From contig NZ_CP017114.1 of assembly GCF_001720485.1 (NCBI RefSeq), positions 1,612,001-1,676,000 of the forward strand: a DNA stretch of 64,000 nt. Reading direction: 5' to 3'. The position numbers and the translations under genes are program-made. Under the pieces are notes generated by a model. It had not been told where the DNA came from. It saw only the letters and a program-made list of their open reading frames with translations, and ran no database searches. Shown piece after piece: positions 18,592 to 27,904 of this stretch (positions within the stretch are counted from its first letter, which is position 1; each line of letters opens with the position of its first letter). Source of the DNA: Cobetia marina (GTDB lineage: Bacteria > Pseudomonadota > Gammaproteobacteria > Pseudomonadales > Halomonadaceae).

Positions 18592-20229
18592 ATGAGCAGT
18601 TCTGCGCCCAAGGCGGCTTCCGGTAGCGAAAGCCAGCCACGCGATTCCCGCGCCTCCCACACGGCCCGCGACGAGATTGACTGGCGGGTATTCCTGCCCT
18701 CGGTGCTCGTCATCGCCGGCCTGATCATTCCCATCATCCTGTTTCCTGAGTCCGGTGAGGCTGCCGTCAATACGGCCTTCGCCTTCGCGACCGGCAATTT
18801 CGGCTGGCTTTACCTGCTGGCGGGCTTCTCCGTGGTCGTGTTCCTGATCGGTCTGGCGTTCAGCCGCTACGGCAATGTCCGTCTGGGTGGCCCGCAGGAC
18901 ACGCCGGAGTTCTCGTATTTCAGTTGGGTGGCGATGATCTTCGCCGGCGGGATCGGCATCGCCATCGTCAACTGGGCGTGGGTCGAGCCGATCTACTATT
19001 TCACCGGCCCTCCCTTCGACGTCAAGGCCGGCAGCGATGCGGCGGCCGAGTGGGCGCTGGCCTATGGGCAGTTCCACTGGGGGCTGACGCCCTGGGCGTT
19101 CTACTGCCTGCCGGCAATTCCCATCGCCTATTCCATGTATGTGCGCAACCGCCCGGGCGTGCGTCTTTCCGTGGCCTCAAGCGGCGTGCTCGGCAAGCGT
19201 GCCGAGGGGTGGTGGGGCGTGCTGCTGGATGCGGTGGTGGTATTCGGCATCGTCGGCGGTGTCGGCACCTCACTGGGACTGGCGGTGCCACTGGTTTCAC
19301 GGCTGGTCAGTGATCTGCTCGGCATCGAGCCGTCCTTCGCGCTCAATCTGGGGGTGCTGCTGATCTGGACGGCGATCTTCTCGGCCAGCGTGTGGTTCGG
19401 CTTGGCCAAGGGCATCAAGATTCTCTCCGACATCAACGTGATTCTGGCCATCGTGCTGCTGGCCTTCACCTTCATCGCCGGGCCATCGCTGTTCATGGTC
19501 GAGGGCTGGGTCAACAGTCTCGGCACCATGCTGTCGAACTTCGTAACCATGAGTCTGTGGACCGACCCGGTGGGCGATTCGACCTTCTGGAAGGATTGGA
19601 CCGTCTTCTACTGGGCCTGGTGGATCGCCTACGCGCCGATGATGGGGCTGTTCGTCGCACGCATCTCGCGGGGACGCACCATTCGTGAGCTGATCATCGC
19701 TGAGCTGGTGTTCGGCTCGCTGGGCTGCTGGGTGTTCTTCGCGGTCTGGGGTGGCTATGCGCTGGATCTGCAGGTCAGTGGCACTCTGGATGTCGCGGCC
19801 GTGCTCAGCGACGGCGGTATCCCCGGTGCGGTGTCCGCGATTCTCGCCACGCTGCCGTTCTCAGAGCTGATCACCGCAAGCTTCATCCTGCTGTGCTTCA
19901 TCTTCCTCGCCACCACCCTGGACAGCTCGGCCTATGTGCTGGCGTCGGTGACCACGCGTGAGCTCTCTGGCTATCAGGAGCCCAGGCGCAGCGTGCGTCT
20001 GATCTGGGCCTTCCTGATCGCCGGTGTCGGGGTGGCATTGATCCAGTTGGGCGGCCTCAAGGCGGTTCAGACTTCCACCATCGTGGTCGCGCTGCCGATG
20101 ATCCCGGTGCTGTTCATCCTGACCTGGTCGCTGGTGCGCTGGTTGCGCCAGGACTTCGCGCGCAAGGTGCTGGAACCGCATCTGGTGCTGGAGACCCCCA
20201 GCCCGCGCGATGACGCCAAGCCTCGCTGA
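18592..20229 (+). CDS. dddT: BCCT-family transporter, probable DMSP importer (DddT)
   Basis: A 545-residue inner-membrane carrier of the betaine/choline/carnitine family, with about 12 hydrophobic segments after a polar Ser-rich N-terminus of roughly 35 residues. Family hallmarks are I-N-W-A-W-V-E-P-I-Y-Y near residue 137, Q-F-H-W-G-L-T-P-W-A near 165, and the core W-T-V-F-Y-W-A-W-W-I-A-Y-A-P followed by R-I-S-R-G-R-T-I-R-E-L. DMSP is a structural analogue of glycine betaine, and BCCT carriers called DddT accompany dddD. The ribosome site is weak. Lying between dddA and dddD, it is probably co-transcribed. It closely resembles the second carrier at 23517. Confidence 0.88.
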   Translation: MSSSAPKAASGSESQPRDSRASHTARDEIDWRVFLPSVLVIAGLIIPIILFPESGEAAVNTAFAFATGNFGWLYLLAGFSVVVFLIGLAFSRYGNVRLGGPQDTPEFSYFSWVAMIFAGGIGIAIVNWAWVEPIYYFTGPPFDVKAGSDAAAEWALAYGQFHWGLTPWAFYCLPAIPIAYSMYVRNRPGVRLSVASSGVLGKRAEGWWGVLLDAVVVFGIVGGVGTSLGLAVPLVSRLVSDLLGIEPSFALNLGVLLIWTAIFSASVWFGLAKGIKILSDINVILAIVLLAFTFIAGPSLFMVEGWVNSLGTMLSNFVTMSLWTDPVGDSTFWKDWTVFYWAWWIAYAPMMGLFVARISRGRTIRELIIAELVFGSLGCWVFFAVWGGYALDLQVSGTLDVAAVLSDGGIPGAVSAILATLPFSELITASFILLCFIFLATTLDSSAYVLASVTTRELSGYQEPRRSVRLIWAFLIAGVGVALIQLGGLKAVQTSTIVVALPMIPVLFILTWSLVRWLRQDFARKVLEPHLVLETPSPRDDAKPR

Positions 20230-20315
20230 GTGCACTTTTTCCTGTCTCTCTCAACACATGACGCTCACCGGGGCTGACGCAACCCGCATGCCCCCCGGAC
20301 AGAAGGACCGCACCG

Positions 20316-22826
20316 ATGACAATCCACTCCGAAACCCGCCTGCCGCTGACTGACGTCAAGGTCATCGATTTCGGTCAATACATGGCGGGCCCGGCCGTCG
20401 CCATGATCCTCGCCGACCTGGGCGCCACCGTGGTTCACGTCGACCCGCCCGGCGGGCCGATGTGGCAGTCGCCGGCCAACGCCACGCTCAATCGCAACAA
20501 GCTGATCGTCTCGCTGAACCTCAAGTCAGAGGAGGGCGTCGAGCAGGCGCTGGCGCTGATCGAGGAGGCCGACATCGTGATCGAGAGCTTCCGCCCCGGG
20601 GTCATGAAGCGGCTGGGCATCGATTTCCAGGCCCTGCGCGAGGAGCGCAATGAGCTGATCACGCTGTCGATTCCCGGCTTTGCCTCCAATGACACCCTGC
20701 GCCGCGACTGGCGCGCCTTCGAGAGCGTGATCGCCGCCAACTCCGGCGTCTTCACCGACATGGGCCTCAACCGGGTGCTGATGGGCATCAACCCGTCCTT
20801 CTCGCCGCTGCCGCTGGGCTCGGCCTACGGCACCATGCTGGCGGCCTCCTCGGTGGTACTGGCACTGCAGGCCCGCGAGCGGACCGGCATGGGCGACGAG
20901 ATCGAGGTGCCGCTGGTCTGCGCGCTGATGGAAGGGCTCTGCTACAACTCGATCAAGATCGAGGGCCTGCCGGAGCGCTACAAGACCCAGCGCGAAAAGG
21001 AGATCGAGCGTCGGCGTATCGAGGGCCAGCCGATGAATCTCGACTACGACGAGCTGCAGGAGCTGCTCGATCCCTTCTATCGCAGCTACAAGTGCAAGGA
21101 TGGCCGCATGTTCTATGTGGTCTGTCCGAGTCACCGCGAGCACGCCAAGCGCTGCCTGAAGGTACTGGGCCTCTACGATGAGCTGGTCGCCGAAGGCATG
21201 AGTGAGGAGCCGGATACCTATCGCCCGAGCAGCGAATGGCAATCCGACATGTCGCTGGGCGTCTATCCGTTGCCCAAGTCCTGGGCGGACCATATCGCGG
21301 CGCGCATGAAGGAAGTCTTCCTCACGCGCACCTCCAAGGAATGGGAAAAGATCTTCGGTAAGGGCAAGTTCCCCGGCGCGCCGCAGCGCTGGCTGCAGGA
21401 GTGGATCCACGATGACCACGCCGAGACGGCGGGCCTGATGGTCGAGGTCGAGGACCCGGAATTCGGGCTGATGATCCAGCCCGGCCCGATGGTGTGGATG
21501 GCCGACAGCGGCCAGGAGATGTTGACGCCAAGGCCGCGGCGCTGGGTGAGCGTCACCCATGCACTGTCGGTGCTGACCCGCATCGAGACCAAGCTGCCAC
21601 GGGTGCGGGCACGCAATGCCCGCGATGGCTGGCTGGAAGGCGTCAAGATTCTGGACCTGTGCAACGTGATCGCCGGGCCGCACTCGGTGGCGTATCTGGC
21701 GCGCTTCGGTGCCGAGGTCATCAAGGTCGACCCGGCCAAGCCGTTCTATGACTGCTGGAATACCGTCATCTTCGGCCTGTCGCACATGCGTTCCAAGCGC
21801 TCGCTGCTGACCGACGTCAGACAGCCCCGCGGGCGCGCCATCCTGGATGAGCTGATTCGTCAGAGTGATGTGGTGGTCTGGAATGCCACCGACCGGCAGG
21901 TGGCCTCCATGGGGCTGAGCGAGGAGGCCATGCGTGAGCTCAACCCGGACGCCGTCTTCTGCCAGTTGGACTGCTTCAGTGGCGTGCTGCCCGGGCCGCG
22001 CACCAATTACCTCGGCTATGACGATCTGGTGCAGGCCACCACCGGCATCATGCTGCGCTTCGGCGGCAGCATGGATACCCCTGAAGAGCACGCCCACGTC
22101 GGCACCATCGATGTCATGTGCGGCTTTGGCGCGTCGCTGGGGATTGCCACCGCGCTGTATCGCAAGCTCAAGACCGGCCGCACCTCGCGCATCAAGACCT
22201 CGCTGTCGGCGTTGAGCGGTCTGGCACAGCTGCCGTTCTGCTACGACTATGAGCGCCGCAGTCTGTTTGATGAGCCCTCCGGTCGTGAGGCGACAGGCTA
22301 TGATGATCTGGCGCGTTTCTATTCAGCCTCCGATGGTATCCTGCTGGTCAGTGCCTATGAGTCGGAGCTGGAGAAATTCCGCAAGGTCGAGGGATTGGAA
22401 GAATTGCCGGAAATCCCGCGTGAGGAGCGTGCCGCCTACCTGGCACCGCGTTTCATCAGCGCGCGAGCCAATGACTGGGTCGAGCGACTGCAGGCGGCGG
22501 ATATCGCCGCGGCCGTGTGCGAGAACCTGGAGACATTGCGCTCCTACAACGTCCACCCGGCTGGCGAGCGGACCGGGATCGATGCCGGCAGCTATTCGTT
22601 CTCGGTCTACTCGGACCACCCCAGCGGTCACGAGATCACCCAGCTTGACCCCTACGCCATCCGTCCACGGCGTGGGCGCATCTACCCGCTGTCGCCGGCC
22701 GAGAAATACGGCGCCTCGACTCGCTCAGTGCTCAAGGGCCTTGATCACAGCGATGAAGAGATCGACCAGTTGATCGAGGAGGGCGTGGTGTCCGAAAGCT
22801 GGAGCGAGGAGTACCTGCCAAGCTGA
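20316..22826 (+). CDS. dddD: DMSP CoA-transferase/lyase DddD (two-domain class III CoA-transferase)
   Basis: An 836-residue protein made of two CaiB/BaiF class III CoA-transferase domains (about 8-410 and 440-815). DddD makes dimethyl sulfide and 3-hydroxypropionyl-CoA from DMSP with acetyl-CoA. Domain 1 opens with V-K-V-I-D-F-G-Q-Y-M-A-G-P; domain 2 with V-K-I-L-D-L-C-N-V-I-A-G-P. D599 in V-G-T-I-D-V-M-C-G of domain 2 is in the place of the catalytic aspartate; the corresponding stretch of domain 1 has no such Asp, as expected for DddD where only one domain is active. Length and neighbours (BCCT, GMC, MmsA-type, LysR) all fit. AAGGA lies 8 bases before ATG. Confidence 0.92.
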   Translation: MTIHSETRLPLTDVKVIDFGQYMAGPAVAMILADLGATVVHVDPPGGPMWQSPANATLNRNKLIVSLNLKSEEGVEQALALIEEADIVIESFRPGVMKRLGIDFQALREERNELITLSIPGFASNDTLRRDWRAFESVIAANSGVFTDMGLNRVLMGINPSFSPLPLGSAYGTMLAASSVVLALQARERTGMGDEIEVPLVCALMEGLCYNSIKIEGLPERYKTQREKEIERRRIEGQPMNLDYDELQELLDPFYRSYKCKDGRMFYVVCPSHREHAKRCLKVLGLYDELVAEGMSEEPDTYRPSSEWQSDMSLGVYPLPKSWADHIAARMKEVFLTRTSKEWEKIFGKGKFPGAPQRWLQEWIHDDHAETAGLMVEVEDPEFGLMIQPGPMVWMADSGQEMLTPRPRRWVSVTHALSVLTRIETKLPRVRARNARDGWLEGVKILDLCNVIAGPHSVAYLARFGAEVIKVDPAKPFYDCWNTVIFGLSHMRSKRSLLTDVRQPRGRAILDELIRQSDVVVWNATDRQVASMGLSEEAMRELNPDAVFCQLDCFSGVLPGPRTNYLGYDDLVQATTGIMLRFGGSMDTPEEHAHVGTIDVMCGFGASLGIATALYRKLKTGRTSRIKTSLSALSGLAQLPFCYDYERRSLFDEPSGREATGYDDLARFYSASDGILLVSAYESELEKFRKVEGLEELPEIPREERAAYLAPRFISARANDWVERLQAADIAAAVCENLETLRSYNVHPAGERTGIDAGSYSFSVYSDHPSGHEITQLDPYAIRPRRGRIYPLSPAEKYGASTRSVLKGLDHSDEEIDQLIEEGVVSESWSEEYLPS

Positions 22827-23191
22827 TCCCGCCATACGGTACCTGTCCACCGAGGGCCGCCGGCTGAAGGCAGTCGATAGCGCCCTGGACGTTCAAACGC
22901 CTCATCTCGTGATTCACGAGGTGGGGCGTTCTTGTGACTCAGCACGTCAGCCATTGCTGATCGCTCAAGGCCGACTCATCTGACTCTGAGCTTGCATGGG
23001 TCAGCTCGAGCCAGGTGCATGAGAAGTGCTCAAGCGCTGAGTGTCTTGTGACACGAGGTGAACGTCGAGGCTTCTGCTCATGAGAGTGGCGCATCGGCTG
23101 GCGAGACCCTCGCGATGCAAGGGCGGAAAGACTGCCGCGTCAGGTGCTGGCTTCTGCGGGACAGTCGCCGCTCATGAGCGTTTGAGACCCA

Positions 23192-23223
23192 CAGGCCGCC
23201 GACATTGACGTGTCGGCGGCCTG
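23192..23223 (+). terminator. Hairpin after dddD
   Basis: CAGGCCGCCGACA (23192-23204) pairs with TGTCGGCGGCCTG (23211-23223), loop TTGACG. It is strong but lacks a good U-tract and lies 365 bases after dddD. The 690-base gap 22827-23516 otherwise shows no gene. Confidence 0.55.
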
Positions 23224-23380
23224 TTCACGTCTGGCGGAAACTTGGTCGAAGAAGGCGCAAGGAAGGCGCGAGAAGAGGGCAGGAGGGGGGAGTGTGCAGC
23301 GCAAGATTGATGAATGAAATTCATGTGTGAATGAGAAAATACCGTGTCGCGATTCATGCTCCCCGCGGTTGCCGGGAAAG

Positions 23381-23494
23381 TATAATGCGCGTGGAATAAA
23401 AAAATGTATAATACCGCGCTCTTTTCATTACGAAAAATTATTGAACACAGCGAACTGCCCGAGCAAGAGCGACGTCTCGCCCCTCTTGCTCGGG
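23381..23494 (+). promoter_or_regulatory. AT-rich promoter and hairpin leader before the second BCCT gene
   Basis: Two perfect TATAAT boxes occur at 23381-23386 and 23407-23412 within an AT-rich patch; a matching -35 is not obvious. Downstream, CCCGAGCAAGAG (23458-23469) pairs with CTCTTGCTCGGG (23483-23494) and runs into CTTTCT, a terminator-like hairpin between the promoter and the start codon. This could be an attenuator or the end of a short leader or small RNA of about 80 nt. Confidence 0.5.
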
Positions 23495-23516
23495 CTTTCT
23501 CACTAAGGTGGTAGTC

Positions 23517-25124
23517 GTGCAAGAAGCCGTTCCCCCCGCCAGTGATGGCGATCATCTGGACCCCCGTGTCTTCATTCCCGCCGTATTGGTCATCCTGGCC
23601 TTCATCGGCCCCGTCATCCTGTTCCCGGAGGCCAGCACCGCGCTGATCAATGCCGCCTTCGCCTTCGCGACCGGCAAGTTCGGCTGGCTGTATCTGGTGG
23701 CCGGTCTGAGCGTCGTCGGATTTCTCATCTGGCTGGCATTCAGCCGCTACGGCAACGTCCGTCTGGGTGGGGCAGAAGACACGCCCGATTTCTCCTACTT
23801 CAGCTGGGTGGCGATGATCTTCACCTGCGGGATGGGGATCGCGATCGTCAACTGGGCGTGGGTCGAGCCGATCTACTATTACACCTCGCCGGCCTATCAC
23901 GTGGCGGCCAAGAGTCGTGAGGCCGCGGAGTGGGCGCTGGCCTTCGGTCAGTTCCACTGGGGGCTGACGCCGTGGGCCTTCTATTGCCTGCCGGGTCTGC
24001 CGATCGCCTACTCCATGTACGTCAAGAAGCGTGATGGCGTGCGTCTGTCCGTCGCCTCGCGCGGCGTGCTGGGCCGCCATGCGGATGGCGCCTGGGGCGT
24101 GCTGCTGGATTCCATCGTCGTGTTCGGGATCGTCGGCGGCGTCGGCACCTCGCTGGGGCTGGCGGTCCCGCTGGTCTCGCAGCTGGTCAGCGGCATCCTG
24201 GGCGTTGAGGCCAACTTCGGACTGGAAGTCGCGGTACTGTGCATCTGGACGGCGATGTTCTCGGCCAGTGTCTGGTTCGGCCTGGCCAAGGGCATCAAGA
24301 TTCTGTCGGACATCAACGTGATTCTGGCGATCTTCCTGCTGGCCTTCACCTTCATCGTCGGTGACTCGCAGTTCATGGTCGAAGGCTTCGTCAACAGCCT
24401 CGGCAAGACCCTGGGCAACTTCATCCCGATGAGTCTGTGGACCGACCCGGCGGGGGATTCCACCTTCTGGAAGGACTGGACCGTCTTCTATTGGGCCTGG
24501 TGGATCGCCTACGCGCCGATGGTGGGGCTGTTCGTGGCGCGTATCTCGCGCGGCCGTACCATCCGTGAACTGATCATCGCCGAGTTGGTATTCGGCTCGC
24601 TGGGCACCTGGGTGTTCTTCGCGGTGTGGGGCGGTTACGCGCTGGACCTGCAGATCAGTGGTGCGCTGGACATCAAGGCGCTGCTGGATAGCGGCGGTAT
24701 CCCGCTGGCGGTGGAAGGCATCCTGCAGACCCTGCCGTATGCCAAGCTGGTCACGGTGGCCTTCATCCTGCTGTGCTTCATCTTCCTGGCGACCACGCTG
24801 GACAGCTCGGCCTACGTGCTGGCCTCGGTGACCTCACGCAAGCTGTCCGGGTATCAGGAGCCCAAGCGCTCGTTCCGCTTGATCTGGGCCTTCCTGATCG
24901 CGGCCGTCGGCGTTGCGCTGATCCAGTTGGGTGGCCTGCAGACCGTGCAGACCTCGACCATCGTGGTGGCGCTGCCGATGATTCCGGTGATGCTGATTCT
25001 GGCACTCTCCATGCTGCGCTGGCTCAAGAATGACTTCCCCAAGGAAGAGCTGAATCCGGTGCTGGTCATCGATGACATGCCGGCGTTCCAGCGCAAGTCG
25101 AAGAAGGCGAAGCGCCAGGCGTAG
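23517..25124 (+). CDS. Second BCCT-family transporter of the ddd cluster
   Basis: A 535-residue BCCT carrier very similar along its length to the protein at 18592 (same I-N-W-A-W-V-E-P-I-Y-Y-Y, Q-F-H-W-G-L-T-P-W-A, W-T-V-F-Y-W-A-W-W and R-I-S-R-G-R-T-I-R-E-L elements) but with a shorter N-terminus and a basic C-terminal tail (R-K-S-K-K-A-K-R-Q-A). GTG 23517 is preferred, with AAGGTGG 5 bases upstream; GTG 23508 is in frame. It probably imports DMSP, betaine or choline. It has its own promoter region rather than direct linkage to dddD, so it may respond to a different signal such as osmotic strength. Likely a tandem paralogue. Confidence 0.85.
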   Translation: MQEAVPPASDGDHLDPRVFIPAVLVILAFIGPVILFPEASTALINAAFAFATGKFGWLYLVAGLSVVGFLIWLAFSRYGNVRLGGAEDTPDFSYFSWVAMIFTCGMGIAIVNWAWVEPIYYYTSPAYHVAAKSREAAEWALAFGQFHWGLTPWAFYCLPGLPIAYSMYVKKRDGVRLSVASRGVLGRHADGAWGVLLDSIVVFGIVGGVGTSLGLAVPLVSQLVSGILGVEANFGLEVAVLCIWTAMFSASVWFGLAKGIKILSDINVILAIFLLAFTFIVGDSQFMVEGFVNSLGKTLGNFIPMSLWTDPAGDSTFWKDWTVFYWAWWIAYAPMVGLFVARISRGRTIRELIIAELVFGSLGTWVFFAVWGGYALDLQISGALDIKALLDSGGIPLAVEGILQTLPYAKLVTVAFILLCFIFLATTLDSSAYVLASVTSRKLSGYQEPKRSFRLIWAFLIAAVGVALIQLGGLQTVQTSTIVVALPMIPVMLILALSMLRWLKNDFPKEELNPVLVIDDMPAFQRKSKKAKRQA

Positions 25125-25162
25125 TGGCTGGATGCGCTGAAAGATCTGTCGCAAGACTTGAT

Positions 25163-25209
25163 GACAACGGCTCCTCACTTACGGCTCCTCAACATGAGGG
25201 GCCGTTGTC
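25163..25209 (+). terminator. Terminator after the second BCCT gene
   Basis: GACAACGGCTCCTCA (25163-25177) pairs, with one G-U, with TGAGGGGCCGTTGTC (25195-25209), followed by GTTTCT. A second copy of ACGGCTCCTCA at 25181-25191 could form an alternative, tighter hairpin with the same right arm. Confidence 0.7.
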
Positions 25210-25283
25210 GTTTCTGGCAGTGGAGCGAATCAGGGTGCCTCCGGGGTGTCGATGGGTCATGACCTGAGACTTCGCGATGCCTG

Positions 25284-25361
25284 GATTGCATGACGGGTTT
25301 GTATGACAGGAATGTATGCCTTGATTGTATGACTGGATTGTATGACTGGATTGTATGACTG
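25284..25361 (+). repeat. Six 13-bp tandem repeats (GATTGTATGACTG family)
   Basis: Six contiguous 13-bp units fill 25284-25361. The last three (25323-25361) are exact GATTGTATGACTG; the first three are degenerate (GATTGCATGACGG, GTTTGTATGACAG, GAATGTATGCCTT), as in a minisatellite growing from one end. It lies in the 550-base gap between the BCCT and catalase genes. No gene is seen there; the AT-rich end (25560-25615) probably holds the katB promoter. Confidence 0.92.
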
Positions 25362-25674
25362 GGTGCAACAATCGTGGCCTGCTCTGCTGGCGTTCAGGCC
25401 ATGGAAAAGCTCTCGCTCAAGGCAGGCGATTCTCACCTCTGGCGTGAAAGCCTCGTCATCGGGGCATCTGGCTCAAGGCACACGCGGCAAGCTTGGCCCG
25501 CGAACAGGAAACCACGCCACAGTCCTTGCTTTAGAGTGGAAGTGATTGGTGCTGATTCTGCATCATGTTAGTTTTTCGCTATTTCAGGGTTAGCTATTAT
25601 TTATTTTTGCTATGGGAACTTCTCGCGAATACTCCTCGCCTCGTTACTCCCTGATTTGACGAGGAATTTCCGAG

Positions 25675-27222
25675 ATGCTGAGCGTACGTTTTCCCATGAA
25701 GACCCTGACAGCCGTGATGGCGCTGGGGCTTTCTGCAAGCAGTCTGGCGCAGCAGGAAGTGATGACACGTTCCAATGGTGCGCCGATCGGCAACAACCAG
25801 GACTCCCTGACCGCTGGTCAGAATGGCCCGACATTGCTGCAGGATCACCACCTGCTGGAAAAGCTGGGGCACTTCGAGCGTGAGCGCATTCCGGAGCGCG
25901 TGGTTCACGCGCGCGGTATCGGGGCCTACGGTGAGTTCCGTGCCACCGCGGATCTGACCGACCTGACCGTCGCGGCACCTTTCCAGGACAAGGGCCAGGT
26001 GACGCCGGTCTTCGTGCGTTTCTCCAGCGTGATCAACAGCAAGGGCTCGCCCGAGACTCTGCGCGACCCGCGTGGCTTCGCCGTCAAGTTCTATACCGAC
26101 CAGGGCAACTGGGACATGGTCGGCATCAACTTCCCGGTGTTCTTCATCCGCGATGCGATGAAGTTCCCGGACATGATCCATGCCCTGAAACCGGACCCGC
26201 GCACCAACCTGCAGGACCCGAATCGCTACTTCGATTTCTTCAGCCATATCCCGGAAAGCACCAACATGCTGACCTATCTGTACTCACCGCTGGGCGTGCC
26301 TGCCAGCCTGCGTGAGATGGATGGCTCCGGGGTCCACGCCTTCAAGTTCGTCAATGGCGAAGGCGACTGGAAATACGTGAAGTTCACCTGGAAGTCGCGC
26401 CAGGGCAACCATGGCATGTCGCCGGAAGAGATCGCCAAGGTGCAGTCCACCGACTTCAATCACCTGACGGATGATCTCTACACCCATCTGGACGAAGGCG
26501 ATGACCCGGTCTGGGATCTCTATATCCAGACGCTGGACCCCAGACAGCTGAACAGCTTCGACTTCAACCCGCTGGATACCACCAAGCTGTGGCCGCAAGA
26601 CCTGATCCCGGCACGCAAGGTCGGTGAGCTGACGCTGAATCGCGTCCCGGACAACTTCTTCCAGGAAACCGAGCAGGCGGCCATGTCGCCGGCCAACCTG
26701 GTGCCGGGCATCGAGCCGTCGGAAGACCGCATGCTGCAGGGGCGCCTGTTCGCCTACGCCGACGCCCAGCGTTACCGCCTGGGGGCCAACTACTCTCAGC
26801 TGCCGGTCAACGCCCCCAAGGTGGCGGTCCACAACAACCATCAGGATGGCGCGGGCTACTCCGCTCCGCGTTCCGGCTCCATCAACTACCAGCCGAGCCG
26901 CAACGCCGACTCGCTGGTGGACGACAGCCAGTACGAATACAAGCGTTACACCCTCAATGGCACTACCCAGCAGCAGCCCATCGGCAAGGAGCAGAATTTC
27001 GCTCAGGCCGGGGAGCTGTACCGCTCCTTCTCCGAGGAAGATCAGGATGACCTGATCGAGGTGCTGGGTGGGGATCTGGGCAAGGTCAAGAACGACGAGA
27101 TCCGCAACATCATGGTCAGCTACTTCTATCAGGCCGACCACGAATACGGCGAGCGTCTGGCCAAGGTCGCTCACGTGGACATGGACGATGTCGAGGAGCT
27201 GATCGACGCGCAGCAGAAGTGA
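25675..27222 (+). CDS. katB: Secreted (periplasmic) haem catalase, KatB-like
   Basis: A 515-residue small-subunit monofunctional catalase with an N-terminal signal peptide (hydrophobic core M-A-L-G-L-S-A-S-S-L-A, cleavage near A-Q-Q). It decomposes hydrogen peroxide, probably in the periplasm. Catalytic His78 lies in R-V-V-H-A-R-G, Asn152 in G-I-N-F-P-V-F-F-I-R-D, and the haem-ligand Tyr361 in R-L-F-A-Y-A-D-A-Q-R-Y. ATG 25675 has GAGGAA 8 bases upstream; ATG 25696 would also keep the signal peptide. It is followed by an ankyrin gene, as in the katB-ankB pair of Pseudomonas. Confidence 0.95.
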   Translation: MLSVRFPMKTLTAVMALGLSASSLAQQEVMTRSNGAPIGNNQDSLTAGQNGPTLLQDHHLLEKLGHFERERIPERVVHARGIGAYGEFRATADLTDLTVAAPFQDKGQVTPVFVRFSSVINSKGSPETLRDPRGFAVKFYTDQGNWDMVGINFPVFFIRDAMKFPDMIHALKPDPRTNLQDPNRYFDFFSHIPESTNMLTYLYSPLGVPASLREMDGSGVHAFKFVNGEGDWKYVKFTWKSRQGNHGMSPEEIAKVQSTDFNHLTDDLYTHLDEGDDPVWDLYIQTLDPRQLNSFDFNPLDTTKLWPQDLIPARKVGELTLNRVPDNFFQETEQAAMSPANLVPGIEPSEDRMLQGRLFAYADAQRYRLGANYSQLPVNAPKVAVHNNHQDGAGYSAPRSGSINYQPSRNADSLVDDSQYEYKRYTLNGTTQQQPIGKEQNFAQAGELYRSFSEEDQDDLIEVLGGDLGKVKNDEIRNIMVSYFYQADHEYGERLAKVAHVDMDDVEELIDAQQK

Positions 27223-27311
27223 TCTGACGCGTCGCGTGACAGGGCAGGGGGGCAATGCCTCCCTGCCATCTTCCCGACCGATTTCTGGACCAACCTCGAG
27301 GAGAGAGTCCC

Positions 27312-27899
27312 ATGACCTTGACCGTGAAAGCCCCCATCAGGCAATCCATCACGAACCTTGTCACCTTGATGCTTGCGCTCAGCGTCGCCGTCATGAGTCT
27401 GCTCGCCCTTCCGGCGCAGGCGGACGAGGGCATGGACATCATGGATGCCGCGCGTGAGGGCGACAACGCCGCCATCGAACGCTACCACGACCAGGGCGGA
27501 GACCTGTCGATCACGGAATCCCACGGCTATACGCCGTTCATCATGGCTGCCTACTACGGGCATACCAGCACTCTGGCCCTGCTCAAGGGGTATGGGGTGG
27601 ACGCCTGTGCCGTGGATGAAAGAGGCAGCAATGCCTTCATGGGCGTGGCCTTCCGTGGGCATGTCGAGACGGCAGACTGGCTGTTGGCCAATACCGACTG
27701 TGATGTGAATCATCGCAATGCCAGTGGCCAGACGGCGCTGATGATGGCCTCGCTGTTCGGGCGGGAAACCATCATCAGGCATCTACTCGATGCCGGGGCC
27801 GACCCCGGAATTGCGGATCAGCAAGGCAATACCGCCGAATCTCTGGCCGCCGCTCAGGGCCTGTCACGCATCGTCACCCTGGTGAAGTTCAACCTGTAA
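27312..27899 (+). CDS. ankB: Secreted ankyrin-repeat protein, AnkB-like catalase partner
   Basis: A 195-residue protein with a signal or membrane anchor (L-V-T-L-M-L-A-L-S-V-A-V-M-S-L-L-A-L-P-A-Q-A) and about four ankyrin repeats (for example G-Y-T-P-F-I-M-A-A-Y-Y-G-H and G-Q-T-A-L-M-M-A-S-L-F-G-R). In Pseudomonas aeruginosa the ankyrin protein AnkB is encoded beside katB and is needed for full KatB activity; the same order and spacing (about 90 bases) here support that role. Two Cys residues (in D-A-C-A-V and T-D-C-D-V) could form a periplasmic disulfide. GGAG precedes ATG 27312. Confidence 0.85.
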   Translation: MTLTVKAPIRQSITNLVTLMLALSVAVMSLLALPAQADEGMDIMDAAREGDNAAIERYHDQGGDLSITESHGYTPFIMAAYYGHTSTLALLKGYGVDACAVDERGSNAFMGVAFRGHVETADWLLANTDCDVNHRNASGQTALMMASLFGRETIIRHLLDAGADPGIADQQGNTAESLAAAQGLSRIVTLVKFNL

Positions 27900-27904
27900 G
27901 GCGT

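Noticed and set aside
16647..18797. Minus-strand frame of 716 codons opposite dddA
   Set aside because: No domain recognised and shadow-like composition; dddA on the plus strand has full GMC motifs.
20526..22097. Minus-strand frame of 523 codons opposite dddD
   Set aside because: Shadow of dddD, rich in His/Arg/Asp/Gln with no motif.
25284..25361. CRISPR-like array
   Set aside because: The 13-bp units are directly contiguous with no spacers and no cas genes are nearby; the same applies to the other tandem repeats.
25579..25613. OxyR site upstream of the catalase gene
   Set aside because: CTAT occurs three times at 15-16 base intervals, which does not fit the alternating ATAG/CTAT spacing of known OxyR sites.
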